A DNA stretch of 64,000 bases from Nemertoderma westbladi (Eukaryota > Xenacoelomorpha > Nemertodermatida > Nemertodermatidae): positions 17,905-81,904 of the forward strand of contig JAUCBJ010002695.1 of assembly GCA_032718475.1 (NCBI GenBank). The letters run 5' to 3'. Within the stretch, counting starts at the first letter, position 1; each line of letters opens with the position of its first letter. Positions 21,930 to 33,425 of this stretch are shown in pieces. The notes beneath the pieces were generated by a model. That model made no database searches. It saw nothing but the letters and a program-made list of their open reading frames with translations, and had not been told where the DNA came from. The translations under genes and the position numbers were made by a program.

Positions 21930-23056
21930 ATGTTGGAGACATCAGGGTGCACGTTCGCGGGAACTATGCGGGAGATGGAAGATGGAGGAGCGGAAGAGCA
22001 GCTCAGAAGACTGCTTAGGCAGGATTTTGAGGGATTGAAAGAGACCGGGGTCGGAACCTCGGTAGAAGATAAGCAGGCTTTACAAAGCGTAAAGGAGTCG
22101 ATGAGGTGCGACGAGTGGCGGTATACCATAGGGATGGTATGGAAACTACCAAATCTACCGCTACCCGACAACAAAGGAATGGTACTCACGAGGCTTCGTA
22201 AGTTGAAGCAAACGCTAAGACGGAGCCCCGAAAAGAATGAGTACATTCATAAGACGATTAGGAAGTATGTCGAGAAGGGATGGGCCGTAGAGTTACCGGT
22301 CGATGACCCGAACACGGACAGGACCTATTACCTGCCACTCCACGTGGCTCTAGATCCGAAGAAAGGTAAACTGCGGATGGTAGTTGACGCATCGGCCAAG
22401 ACCGACGTCAAATGCCTAAACGATTATCTGCTGGAGGGTCCCAATATCTATAACTCAGGGATCGAGGTCCTACTTAGATTCATGAACGGGAAGCACGCCT
22501 TCACCTGCGACATCGAAGGCATGTTCAACCAAGTCCGTGTAATGGAAGAGGATAGCGACAGTCAGCGACGAGGAACCGTCGACAATACCAATGTACAAGA
22601 TGGTGGTGCAGAACATGGGGGCCAAGTTGTCCTCATTCACGACGACTGTGGCCGTGAGAAATACGGTACAGGGTAAAGAAGAGAGATACAGCGCCAAAGC
22701 CGTCGATATGATTCGACGCGGCTTCTATGTAGATGACGGGATTGAGTCTGGAAACACGGTTAAAGAACTACTGGATACAGGGCGCGAGGTTCGCGACATC
22801 CTGAAAGGATCTGGGTTTAACCTGACCAAGTTCCAGTCCAGCTCGGAAGAGTTTATGAGAGCCATAGAGGACAGGAGGCCAGAGTCGACCATGGATAATC
22901 CCATGACAGCCAAGGGACAGAACATGGCGAACAAAAGTCCCAGCAGAAGGCATTAGGGATCGTGTGGAACCGAGAGACAGACAAGTTGAAGTACCAGTTG
23001 AGCCAGGAGGGCGCGGACATCCACACAAAGAGGGGCTATGTATCATACATAGCGTG
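21930..23056 (+). pseudogene. BEL/Pao reverse transcriptase, interrupted
   Basis: TIGMVWKLPNLPLPDNKGM leads to RTYYLPLHVALDPKKGKLRM and VVDASAKT, then DIEGMFNQVRV with the first catalytic Asp. A small deletion and frameshift near 22565 remove the segment that normally has RFLWW. The frame resumes with MYKMVVQNMGAKLSS and reaches RGFYVDDGI (catalytic YVDD, about 22723). The match ends near IHTKRGYVSYIA at about 23056, where foreign LINE sequence begins. About 200-250 residues of the thumb and RNase H start are missing. Confidence 0.8.
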
Positions 23057-23083
23057 GGCATGCATGGGCAAGCGTGGGCATAC

Positions 23084-23636
23084 ATGGGCAGCCTTGAATA
23101 GGCTTTCCAGGATTTGGAAGTCACCGAGAATTGATCTGAAACTTAAGGTCCGATTATTTAGAGCAGCAGTAGTTCCAGTACTCCTCTACGGGTGTCCATG
23201 CTGGGCTCTAACTGCTGAGGACACCAAATCTCTGGATGGCACATTCACTAGAATGCTACGCCGGGTTCATTGTGTCAAGTACAATGCACACATCTCCAAC
23301 CAGACACTATATAACATTGGAGGTGTCTCATTGGTTCCCCCAAGCTTGACACTAGAAGAAAATCGCCTCCGCTTTGCAGGACATTGCTTTCGCCGTGAGG
23401 ACCAGCCAGTGCATAATCATGTACTTTGGCAGCCTCATGGAGTGAATAAGCATGGTAGACAGCCCATGACTTTCTTGAGATGCATCTTAAAGCACACTGG
23501 CCTTGAAGATGCGGATGATCTAGCAAATTTCATTGGTGATAGGGAGTTGTGGCGGCGCAATTTTGTCAACAAGCCGGCCCAGCATTCTTAATAATGCAGC
23601 TGCAATGCAGCATGTCGATCCTAGTAGTAATAGTTT
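23084..23636 (+). pseudogene. LINE ORF2 C-terminal fragment nested in the BEL element
   Basis: The frame reads ALNRLSRIWKSPRIDLKLKV, then LYGCPCWALTAEDTKSLDGT, CVKYNAHISNQTLYNIGG and RRNFVNKPAQHS, stopping at 23591. It is the most complete of three copies (others at 8247 and 40800) and ends with the family tail ATGCAGCTGCAATGCAGCAT and a degenerate (AGT)n. This is the carboxy-terminal region of a non-LTR reverse transcriptase protein, 5'-truncated as usual. Confidence 0.85.
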
Positions 23637-24113
23637 GTACAGAACGGGCAGTAAAATCTTGGGTCTTTGTTTTGTACAGAACGGGCAGTAAAGTCTTGGG
23701 TCTTTGTTTGTACATAACAGGCAGTAAAGTCTTGGGGCTTTGTTTTGTACAGAACGGGCAGTAAAGTCTTGGGTCTTTGTTTTGTACAGAACGGGTAGTA
23801 AAGTCTTGGGTCTTTGTTTTGTACAGAACGGACAGTAAAGTCTTGGGTCTTTGTTTTGTACAGAACCGACATTAAAATCTTGGGTCTTTGTTTTGTACAG
23901 AACGGGCAGTAAAGTCTTGGGTCTTTGTTTTGTCAGAACGGGCAGTGAAGTTTTTGGTCGTTGTTTTGTACATAACGGACATTAAAGTCTTGATCTTTGT
24001 TTTGTACAGAACGGGTAGTAAAGTCTTTGGTCTTTGTTTTGTACATAACGGACAGTAAAGTCTTGGTCTTTGTTTTGTACAGAACGGGCAGTAAAGTATT
24101 GGGTCTTTGTTTT
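23637..24113. repeat. 37-bp minisatellite, 13 copies
   Basis: Thirteen imperfect units start with GTACAGAACGGGCAGTAAAG and end TTTGTTTT, beginning exactly where the LINE tail stops. Units differ by point changes and one-base gaps. Open frames across it are only the repeat read in different frames. Confidence 0.95.
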
Positions 24114-25335
24114 GTAATCACCCTGTAGGCGCTTTTGATTCATGCCTTTGACTCACTATTAACTATCATTTCACCGACAGGACAATTGCCCCCCGGACAA
24201 TCCCCCCCCCCCCCGGTCTATTTCCCCCTGGGCAATTGCCATCGGACAATTGCCCCCCAGATAATTGCCCCCAGGACAATGACCCCCTCGAACTATTGCC
24301 CCCAGGTAAGGTTTTTTCGGCCATTAGTCAAGGGATTACTACAAAGTCTGATAACTTGTTTCCAGTGCGGTCCCCCCTAGAACTATACTCCCAAGAGAAA
24401 TGTAAATTTAATGCAACCACTACTCCAAGGTGGGAGGGAACCTCACATTTAGTAAATATTATTTTTTAAATATAGGTCTGACAAACATACCTTTTACGCG
24501 AATTTGCTCCAACTTATTTCAAATTAAATATTAAATATTAATACAATTATTATTCACTACTTTCTTAAGGTAGCAATTTGTAAAATTTAACAAACACACC
24601 TGAGATTTTGTAGATATTATATTTTTGATAGTAAGATACATATAAATATATATTTTGTAATACTTATATTAATTTATTTAAATAGATTTTATTTTCATAT
24701 TCTTGCAGATGCCTTTTTCAAAATAATTATATGCCTATTTTTTATAGCATTTTTAGGTTTATTAACATTTACTATGTTTAAAAAAATAAGTTTTTGTTAA
24801 TTTCATGAATAGCATATTTGACTAACCAACAACACAGTTTGAATTCCTTGTGAGTCGAAAAAATTCGGCAAAAGCATCCACAATATCCACATATTCATAC
24901 TGTTTCAATTTCCCTCCCATTTTCTAACATATTTTATATCATTGAAAATAATATGAATTAGGTTCTGTTTTAATTGAAATAATCAAATTGTAACAAAAAT
25001 GTCTTATTATTGATTATGAGTACGAGTGTTCTATCCTATATAGCATCGAATACATCGTTTTTATTAGAATTGCCATACCATTTCTTAATAAAGAAGAGAA
25101 TACCAATGCAGTAATTCAAAATATGAAAACTACAGTATAATAATTAAATGTATTTTTTTGGTTAATTGTAAATTTTCTAGCTCATGGTGCAGGGGGTATT
25201 TTTCATTTTTTCACACTTAAAGTAATTTTTATGTTGATTTCGGATGGAAAAGCAACTTTTTAATTGGTAGACAAATAAAAATTCAACAAAAACTAAAAAT
25301 CGGCCCACCCTAGCTCATAAGCCCAGACTTGCATT
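24114..25335. other. Foreign AT-rich insert, no gene
   Basis: 24179-24310 holds a degenerate array of GGACAATTGCCCCC words with a 14-C run. From 24430 to 25310 the DNA is AT-rich without a frame. It ends at CCCACCCTAGCTCATAAG, just before BEL coding sequence resumes, so it arrived together with or after the LINE fragment. No target duplication is visible at its ends. Confidence 0.6.
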
Positions 25336-26955
25336 CAGCAAAGCAAAGTCGACACCGCCAGATTCAGCATCGGTCCCGAAACTCGAGTTGACAGCAGCGA
25401 GGTTAGGATTAAGGGCCACGGCCTACCTGATGGATGCTATTCCCAACATAGTGGAAACACACTACTGGACGGACTCCATGGTAGTGCTCGATTGGCTACA
25501 CAATGAAAGGACGAGATACCCTATATTCGTCGCGAATAGGGTGGACGAAATAAGGGCGATGACGAAGTTGGAAAGGTGGCACTACTGCCCAACGGACGAG
25601 AACCCAGCGGACTTGTTATTGTGGGGCATGGCACGCCACACTTTCTTGAAGAAGGAAGTATTGTGGCAGCACGGGCCACAATTCCTGAACGACAGAACAG
25701 CCTGGCCACCGATGAAGAAGGTGGACCCGGGCTCAGAGGAAGTAGCACTAGAGGAGGAGGGAGGAGACTCAGAAGGCGAGGAGATATATAGCCAGATGGT
25801 GAGGGAGATAAGGGACGTGCAACCAAAACCGGAAGAACTGTGCGATAACCCGACAGACAAACTCCTTAGATACAGCTCAAGTTGGTACAAGACCAAGAAG
25901 TTAGTGGCGTACTGGAGAGCCTTCGGGAACTTCCTAAAAGGGGTCGGCCAAGACACCAAGAACAAACCAAACGTCGATCTGGAGGGAGCGGCCAAGGCCG
26001 TAATCCTTTACGAACAAAGAAAGAGCTACGGCGACGAGGTGGAGCGAATCGGTAAACAGCAACATCTCCGACGGGACAGCGAGCTGATCGCGGTGTCGCC
26101 ACAACTCAATGATGATGGAATCTTAGTAATGAATTCTAGAGTGCTAAATAATAACAGCCTCATTATACCACCAAAACCCATCATCATCCCTAATAAATCG
26201 CCGATAGTGCACCAGATCATTTGGGACTCCCGCAAGTCGATATTGCACGGGGGCACCAACCGGACCCTCACGGAGATACGGAGGACCTTTTGGATCACAC
26301 AGTTGAGGAAGAAGGTAAAGGCGGTGGTGGAGCAGTGCCAGATCTGCCAATGGACGAGAAAGGAGCAGGCCTTACAGGAGATGGCGCCACTACTGGCCAG
26401 TAGGGTGAGACAGCACGACCCGCAATTCACACACTGCGGTGTAGATATGTTCGGGCCGATAAAGATTAAGGTGATGCGGCACACGGAGAAGCGCTACGGC
26501 ATTATCTTCGTATGTAATAACACGCCGGCGGTAGGGATAGAACTCGCCCAAGACGCAACCGCATCGGCATTCATCAATTCCCTAGAGAGGTTCAGAGACC
26601 GCAAAGGTGGGACGATCGCAGTAATGTACTCGGATAATGGAACCAACTTTGTGGGGGCAGAGAACGAGCTGGCAGAGGCCTTGGACATCCTGGAAGGGGA
26701 GGAAGTCAGGGCAGACGACGACAGGTGAAGTGGGAGAGGAGGACGCCGTATGCTCCGCATACTCTAGGATGCGTCGAGAGACTCGTGGGTAGTTCTAACC
26801 GTCTGATGACGAAGTTGATGAACACCCACATGGTAACAGAGGACGTACTAAGGACGGTACTAGCAAAGTGCGAGGGTATCATTAATAGCAGACCGCTATA
26901 CCCAGAAAATGATGACCCAGAATCATTAGATGTGCTGACGCCAGTCACTTTCTAA
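25336..26955 (+). pseudogene. BEL/Pao RNase H and integrase
   Basis: Coding resumes with SKAKSTPPDSASVPKLELTA, continues into LTAARLGLRATAYLMD and the RNase H TDSMVVLDWLHN. The BEL signature HYCPTDENPADLLLWG follows, with L-L-W where the family usually has A-S-R-G. Integrase follows: HGGTNRTLTEIRRTFWI with CQICQW for zinc, VDMFGP (first Asp, about 26443) and MYSDNGTNF (second Asp). A frameshift at 26728 breaks the frame; the next one holds the catalytic Glu in GCVERLVGSSNRLMT and ends at 26955. Confidence 0.85.
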
Positions 26956-27332
26956 TGGAGAGGCCGGCGAACATCGACATGTGGGGTGTAGACCCAGACG
27001 ATATACACTCCCGACAGAGTTGGAAAGTTGCTAAGGCGATAAGCGCGGAGCACTGGAGGAGGTGGGTCGAGGAATATCTACCCACGCTTCATAGGAGGAG
27101 CAAGTGGAGAAATACAAATAGGGAGTTGAAAGAGGGTGATCTGGTGATCGTCATGGACGATACCATCATCAACAACCAATGGAGATTGGCGAGAGTTGTG
27201 GGCACTTACTCCGATGAGGACGGAAGAGTCCGATCGGTAGAAGTGCGGATAGGTGGAAAGATAGGAGCGAAAGATAGGAAGACCTACAGGAGGGCTGTAG
27301 GGAAGTGTTGCCTTCTAGAGGGCGCACCATAG
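26955..27332 (+). pseudogene. BEL/Pao integrase C-terminus, DUF5641
   Basis: RQSWKVAKAISAEHWRRWVE, then KEGDLVIVMDDTIINNQWRL and RAVGKCCLLEG form the DUF5641 tail that ends BEL/Pao pol proteins. It starts just after a stop shared with the previous segment. Pol ends here, so everything to 32851 is extra. Confidence 0.8.
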
Positions 27333-27469
27333 AGTTTAGTCGTCCAAGTGTTGGACTGAGGGGGGTGGGATTGAGGGCGAGATGCCCTTCCTACACACAA
27401 AATATAAAAAAAAATAATAAATAAAGAAAGAGAAAGTAATAGTACGTAGTAAGTAAGTAGGCAGATAGA

Positions 27470-27755
27470 AGTTAGTTAGTAAGAGGGTACGTAGTACCGT
27501 TAGTAAATTTAGTTAGTAAGAGGGTACGTAGTACCGTTAGTAAAGTTAGTTAGTAAGAGGGTACGTAGTACCGTTAGTAAAGTTAGTTAGTAAGAGGGTA
27601 CGTAGTACCGTTAGTAAAGTTAGTAAGAGGGTACGTAGTACCGTTAGTAAAGTTAGTTAGTAAGAGGGTATGTAGTACCGTCAGTAAAGTTAGTTAGCAA
27701 GAGGGTACGTAGTACTGTTAGTAGAGTTAGTTAGTAAGAGGGTACATAGTACCAG
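27470..27755. repeat. 37-bp minisatellite inside the BEL element
   Basis: About seven units of AGTTAGTTAGTAAGAGGGTA followed by CGTAGTACCGTTAGTAA. Each unit contains the inverted pair GGTAC-GTA-GTACC. The array is interrupted at its right end by a LINE and continues in altered form at 28976. Confidence 0.9.
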
Positions 27756-28975
27756 TCTCAGTCACGGCCCAATCTCCTCCAATGAACGCAGTCTGTTCGC
27801 CCTTTCCCCACGGATGGCAGGAATGGGACTGCGGAATCCCGCAACCGAGGCCCCACATTCATATGCCGTATCACGGGCGGGAACCAGATCCCTTGCCGAG
27901 GCCATTTTGGGACACCGCGAGTTCTCCAACGCGCAACACCTCGGTTGTCTACAGAGTGCAAGGAAGGAAGGACGGGAGCAGCAGCTTGGGAGAGAGAAAT
28001 CCAACTTGGAAGCTGTGCTGGAGGAACTGCAACTGGACCGCCGGCGGACTGTACAACGTACCGCCGACTTCCGTTCGAGTGGGTGGATCTCCTTCCTGCC
28101 CATGGCCGACCACCAGATGGACTTGTCCCCCCTGGAGTTCCGGGATGCGCTGGCGATCCGATACGGCCGCCCCCTGGCGGCAGTGCCAAGCCAGTGTGAT
28201 GGGTGCGGGGCCGCCTTCAATTTAAACCACGGTTTAAATTGTAAAAATGGCGGCCTCGTTATACAGCGCCATAACGAACTACGGGACGTGGTTGGAGACC
28301 TCTCGGCTATGGCTTTCGGACCTCGAAACGTAGTCTGTGAGCCGGTTGTCCGCGAGCAGCAGGGAGTGGAGGGTGCCGCAGGTCTTCGGTGCGATGTGGG
28401 GATACGGGGTGCGCTAAACCCACAGACCCAGGCGTTGATAGACATTCGGGTTATCAACCTTGACGCCGGGTCCTATGAGGGTCCCAATGTCTATCCTCAA
28501 GTCGGCCGAAGACCAAAAGAAGCGGCTGTACGCGGAAGCAGTGACGGTACGACGGGGCGACTTCTCCCCATTTGTTGCGTCCTGTGACGGCGTACTCGCT
28601 CCGCAGGCAAACCACCTCCTCCGTATCTTGGCTGATAGGCTGCACCGTTCCTGGGGGCGACCTTTCAGCACCATGATGGGCTGGGTCCGAACTCGCGTCC
28701 AGTTCGCGATAATACGCGGGGCCTCCCATTGTCTACGGGGCTCACGGGTGAAGTGGAGAAGTGGGCAGGGGTTTGAGGATGGTGCTGGGCTGCCAAGCAG
28801 TATTTAGAACAGCTTTGGAGCCTTGGCTGTACTGCTATCTTTAGACAATCAATATTAATGCTAATATCTCTTTTACTTAACGTTTGTATCTCTTTGCGTT
28901 AATGTGACTTGATTTCTTAACTAAATGCTTGTAATGTGCAGCTTCAAAATGTCTAATATTATTAATATACTGAGT
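27756..28975 (+). pseudogene. 3' end of an RLE-type non-LTR retrotransposon
   Basis: The frame from 27814 contains the CCHC motif CDGCGAAFNLNHGLNC, the RHNELRD box and ALIDIRVINLDA, the pattern of the restriction-like endonuclease that follows RT in R2/R4-type elements. A frameshift near 28490 leads into SAEDQKKRLYAEAVTVRRGD, GVLAPQANHLLRILADRL and CLRGSRVKWRSGQG, ending at 28805 before a 170-bp 3' UTR. It sits between two minisatellite arrays of related sequence, so it inserted into that array. The 5' end is missing. Confidence 0.75.
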
Positions 28976-29215
28976 GAGTTAGTACGTAGTACCAGTTAGT
29001 AAGAGTTAGTTGGAGAGTTAGTTAGTAAGAGGGTACGTAGTACCGGTTAGTAAGAGTTAGTTGGAGAGTTAGTTAGTAAGAGGGTACGTAGTACTGGTTA
29101 GTAAGAGTTAGTTGCAGAGTTAGTTAGTAGTAGGAGGGTACGTAGTACCGGTTAGTAAGAGTTAGTTGGAGAGTTAGTTAGTGAGAGGGTACGTATAGTA
29201 CCGTTAGTAGTAAGA
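28976..29215. repeat. 51-bp minisatellite
   Basis: About five units with GTACGTAGTACC at 28982, 29033, 29084 and 29138. They share words with the 37-bp array on the other side of the LINE but have an added GAGTTAGTTGGAGAGTTAG part. Confidence 0.85.
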
Positions 29216-29735
29216 GTTAGTGGTAGGAGGATATTTATAATATAGTATATGGTAAGAATTAGTAGAAATCAGTTGGGAAGTCAGTAGAGTTAGTGGTAGG
29301 TAGCGAGAGGGGGGCACATGGGTACAGCTGGATAAATCGTGTAGGCCACACGATACATACTGCTGTACTGCACAGACCCATAGAGTAGTCTAGAAGATGG
29401 ATTACAAAGTAGAATAATCCATTACCAGACATTGTGTTATCAATGTTGTAGGATAAAATAAAATATTTGAATTAAATAAAACAGAAAATTAGACAAATTA
29501 TGGTAACAGTAGGAGAAATATTCTGGAACATAATTAAAGTAACGGACAGAATTACGAAATTTAGTAGAATTTGGCACTTTTAGAAAATTAGGGTAGGAAA
29601 ATTAGGCGATAACCTAACGTACAGTGAGAAATAGGCCATTATCGGACAGTACAGACCATCGAAACCACATCACTCATTTATTATTGTGCCTTGGCAAGGC
29701 CCCACCTTATAGGTGAGCGATCGGAAGAGTTGGAA

Positions 29736-30692
29736 ATGGCAGAGAAACTGGTCAGAAAGAGAAAGGCGGAGTTGGGAGGGAAGGAGATACTGGTGGATTT
29801 CACCGAGAGGCATCCGGAAGAAAATATGAGGGGATACTATGAGCGGTTAGAGAGGGGTAACAAAACGAGAGCGCTGCAGGACCATTTCAGGGAGGTGCAC
29901 AAACAGCGACTGGTCGGGACCTACGGGACACCGTCACTAGACAATGCGATCTTCGAGCATTTCCACTACGTGGTGAAGGGAGACGAGGCGAAGTTCGGGA
30001 TACCGAAGTACGCAAAGGAGCCACCGAGAAAGGATTGGAAGAGGTTCGTAGAGTCCGTCAGCAGGGGAGGATACATGGTCCTAGACGATGAGGGGACCGT
30101 GGAAGTGGAGGAAGGTTCGAGAAGAGGGTCGACAGGGTCGGCCAGAACCATACTCCTGCATTTGGCCGCACCAAATGGGGATATATTCCTGTTCGATCTA
30201 GGGACGTATGGAAAGAAGAACGGACCGAAGTTGAACCGACTGCCAAAAGCGGTGCAGAGTCTAGTAAGGGAGAAGTCGACGATAAAGGTGGGATCGGCGA
30301 TCCGCGACGATGCGGAGAGGATCATCGGTCCGGAGACCCCCAACCTCCTGGATACGCAAACAGTCTACATGGCTATGACGGCGCCAGACGGGTTGGGACT
30401 AGTGGAGAACGCAGGCCATTGTGGAGCGGTGGCGATGGGCCAGCTAATGGAGCTCGTATGCCACAAACCAATGGACTGGGGTAAATTCAGGGAGGAGTAT
30501 GGAGCGGAGTTGGCAAACTCGCTGAAGTGGGGAGCGAGGCCGGGGAAGCAAGAGGTGTATCAATTCCAGAGAGGCGCGATAAAGGTATATCAGAAGCAAT
30601 ATATCCTGCAGGAGAACTGGATTATGATAGGTTTGCTAAACCTATTCATCAGAGAGAACCAACAGCATTCCTGCTATCGAGATCACCCCTGA
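29736..30692 (+). pseudogene. DEDD 3'-5' exonuclease-like frame carried by the BEL element
   Basis: From the ATG at 29736 (MAEKLVRKRKAELGG) a basic N-terminus leads into an RNase D/EXD-like core: YMVLDDEGTVEV (residues 113-124, acidic motif I), ILLHLAAPNGDIFLFDL (139-155), IKVGSAIRDD (183-192, motif II) and LLDTQTVYMAM (204-214). It closes with LKWGARPGKQEVYQFQRGAI (from about 263), resembling the W..RP......Y...D motif III but with Gly where the last Asp is expected. It may therefore be inactive. A frameshift near 30590 joins it to the next frame. It lies after pol and before the 3' LTR, where BEL elements normally carry nothing. A captured host exonuclease gene is my inference. Confidence 0.5.
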
Positions 30693-31318
30693 ACTACAGA
30701 AGAGCCTTCAGAGTGGCTTTCGAGGGTCTGGTAGACCACCCGGGGCTGAAGGGCGAGTCGGTGTATTATAACTGCCGACATCTAGTAGACAGGGATGTGG
30801 ATATGCCATATCAGAGGTGGGAGCAGCTAGAGGCGGATAGACGAGAAGCGAAGCGATTGGAAGAAATCGCTAGACGAGAAAGGAGAGAGGCAGAAGAAAG
30901 GGAGGAGGCAGATAGGGCAGAGAGCTACGGGTTCGAGGAACAGGCGGCCTTAGACGAACTTCATTGGACATCATCAGCGAGTTCAGGTGAGTCTCTAGGG
31001 CGAGAGTTGGGGTGGACGGTAGGGTCACCGAAACAGTCAACATCGGGACTGCATGCGACGCCCATACCAGCGGGCGCCGAGGGCGATTTCGCGCAGAGGA
31101 GACCGGGGGAGCTGGAAGGATGGAAGATCACGGGCGAGAGCCAAGGTGGGAAAGGACACGGTGGATCCACCGGGATACCGGGATTGGAGCCACTCCCATA
31201 GGAGGACGAGGATGACGACGAGTTCGGAGAGATGCCGCCCATCGGGAGGATCGGCCACTCTGACATGGACTGGGTTGGCGGGAGGGTGGTGACGGCCAGT
31301 GGGGCGAGAGCCTTCTAG
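30527..31318 (+). pseudogene. Extra BEL frame, charged coiled coil
   Basis: Overlapping the end of the exonuclease-like frame, this one reads AKPIHQREPTAFLLSRSPLN and YYNCRHLVDRDVDMPYQRWE. A coiled coil (REAKRLEEIARRERREAEER) and a Gly/Ser-rich tail to a TAG at 31199 follow. The same frame continues EDEDDDEFGEMPPIGRIGHS to 31318. It is probably the downstream part of the same ancestral protein after a one-base shift. No catalytic motif. Confidence 0.5.
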
Positions 31319-31342
31319 GATAGACCCGTCAAGCGGGCCTGG

Positions 31343-32053
31343 GTGCATGAGGAGCCGGTGATGGATTTCGCGGGGAGCACCATCAGGTTGGGCGAGCAAC
31401 CGGGAATGGCACCACGAGTAATATTCGGAGAGACGATGCCCAGGAGGGGCGAGGAGATAGACGTGGACAGGGACGCTAACGTCCAAAAGTTCGCTTACCA
31501 GCGACTCCACAGACCGAGGAGATCGCTTGGGACGAAAGACGATGTGGGGCGGGAGACATTGGTGCTCGGCTGCAATTACTGCGGGAGGCAAACTCACCAG
31601 GAAAGGAGCTGTTTGTACCGATTCCAGAAAGGGACTAGTTGTCTCTACTGCCGCGAGTCGAGCCACAGGATGGGGGCGTGTCCAAGGTTGCACAACCGGT
31701 GTTCCAAGTGGAACTTCCAGGGGCACTACTGACGCCAGTGCAACTGGATGGACGATGAGGAGAAGTTTAGGATCTTCGAGGAATGGGCCGATGTCGGCGC
31801 CATGACGCGGCAGCGTATGAAGGCCCAGGAATTCTGGTGGGGCTTCTTTAATATCAACCGGGAGGCCCACCTGGAGATTATTAAACGGAGACTTCCGTTT
31901 ACCTACCAGGAGGTGTCAACGGCGGTGTCGTATGCCAGGGTGATAAATACGCCAAAGGGGGAAGCAACAGGGCCATTCGTAGGGGCCACCCGCGAAGCGA
32001 TACCGGGAGCTGATAACACCAGCGCCCAAGGAGTCGACAATGGGAATAAGTAG
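31343..32053 (+). pseudogene. Extra BEL frame with CCHC zinc knuckles
   Basis: Two clean knuckles, CNYCGRQTHQERSC and CLYCRESSHRMGAC, are followed by a third degenerate one in which a Cys is Trp and a TGA (31730-31732) falls before its last Cys. The same frame continues as RQCNWMDDEEKFRIFEEWAD to 32053. Nucleic-acid binding is likely. With the exonuclease-like frame it would make an accessory protein or a second Gag-like protein. I do not recognise the family. Confidence 0.55.
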
Positions 32054-32851
32054 AGAGCTAACGGCGAAGGTCAGAAACTTAAAAGGGGATAAGAACAAGG
32101 GAGCGGCAACGACCAGGAAACAACCAAGAGAGGAGGACGATAGAGGGAAGGAGTTGAGATGGTTCCCAAAGTCAGGTGGAACGAACTAAGACTTGGCTAA
32201 TACCAGAACCTAAGTGATACGAACTCCTAAGTGCAAATTTAATTAAAAGTGCAATTAGTATGTACGTATGTAATAATCATCAGCATAGTCGCATAGCAAA
32301 TTTATAATCAAAGTAAGTACTATAGTCTTATAACCTTTTCCAATTAGCTACTGGGATTGGGGACCAATTGACTATGACAGGCCAAAGACATTAGATGACT
32401 TCACACTTCTTGAGTGCGACGGCACAGGAGGGGAGGGTGAGGCCCGTCAGGAGTGAGTAGGTGAGATAAATGTTGAGTACAGGACGCGCGGAGAGAGTGC
32501 GGGTCCAATTCAAGTAATTCAAGTATGGGGGGGGGAGGAGTAAGAGTTAGAGTGGAGTTAGAGTGGAAGAGAAGTTAGAGTGGAGTTAGAGTGGAGAGAG
32601 TGTTGTTGAAACAAAATTCTGTGAGAGAAACCACAATTGGCTCGACACCGAGACGCCAGATGTCTTGGTGCAACATAGGTGAAGTTGCACCAAGAGAGGG
32701 TAGAAATATCATACCCATAGGGAGCGGCCTGGAAAGCCGACTCCAAGAAAATAACTCCACCCCACACACGGTAGTAGACCGGATTCCAGCGGAATTGAAG
32801 CGCACTCGAGGTTGATGCTATCTTCTCACCGGGAAGATAGCATGGGGGGAG
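32054..32851 (+). other. BEL/Pao 3' untranslated region and polypurine tract
   Basis: No further frame. There are GTTAGAGTGGAGTTAGAGTG repeats near 32545-32600. The stretch ends in CATGGGGGGAG (32841-32851), the likely polypurine tract, directly before the 3' LTR. Confidence 0.6.
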
Positions 32852-33425
32852 TGTTAGCGGATTCAATTCCGCTAACCACCCCATAAAAGCCGGGAAACGG
32901 CGCCTTTAAGCAATACTGGGAAGCACGAGGTTGATTACCAATCAACCTCGTATCACCCCCAATAAACGGGGACGACAAACCCCAAAGGGCCGTATACAAT
33001 AGGGGTCAGAGGTTAAGCCTCCGGGAAAGGGAAAGTACAGTAGCAAAGGGGGAAACACTACCACAGAGGTGTGAGCCCAGAATTAGGTTGTTGGCCAATG
33101 GGGGGCAAGCATCGACTGAGTAGTAAGGCCACAAAGTAGGTAATCAATATATTTTACCGGTTGGTGTCATATCACAGTTAGTTTACTCAGTCAGTTAGGG
33201 CAGTACGGTAACATTTTATTACCGTAACCGCCGTCACCAACTATTCTATATCACCAGTTGTCTGCCATTTATTCAATATCTATCAACTGTGTTATCTGTT
33301 CTTTAATCATATACTATATTTTATATTCACCAATAATATCGGAATGACAATAAACCCATTTTCACTCACACGGCAGGGACCCGTAAATAAACTAAAACCG
33401 GTCGGGATCCTGTGACCCCGTCACA
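32852..33425 (+). repeat. BEL/Pao 3' LTR
   Basis: 574 bp, same TG...CA ends as the 5' LTR. A few indels (for example TTTTATTACC near 33213, absent in the 5' LTR) account for the length difference. Confidence 0.93.

Larger units (their letters stand above)
16479..33425 (+). mobile_element. BEL/Pao LTR retrotransposon, about 16.9 kb with nested insertions
   Basis: LTRs at 16479-17044 and 32852-33425 begin TGTTAGCGGATTCAATTCCG and end CCCGTCACA. The 5-bp duplication CAGAT stands at 16474-16478 and 33426-33430; copy B shows the unbroken TTTCAGATATAAGCC site. BEL-type domains occur in order: gag with DUF1759, DUF1758 protease, RT, RNase H, integrase, DUF5641. About 3.5 kb of foreign DNA is nested inside (23.06-25.33 and 27.76-28.97 kb). 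Without it the element is still some 13.5 kb, about twice the usual 5-9 kb, because of a long gag and extra frames after pol. Many stops and frameshifts make it inactive. Confidence 0.93.

Noticed and set aside
27470-27755. CRISPR-like array
   Set aside because: Units are contiguous 37-bp tandem copies with no unique spacers and lie inside a retrotransposon of an animal genome.
27758-28457. Minus-strand frames over the RLE LINE
   Set aside because: The plus strand carries the CCHC and endonuclease motifs; the minus frames are a by-product of its codon composition.
31037-31870. 277-codon minus-strand frame
   Set aside because: Antisense to the zinc-knuckle and linker frames, proline-rich and without motifs, while the plus strand encodes recognisable CCHC knuckles.
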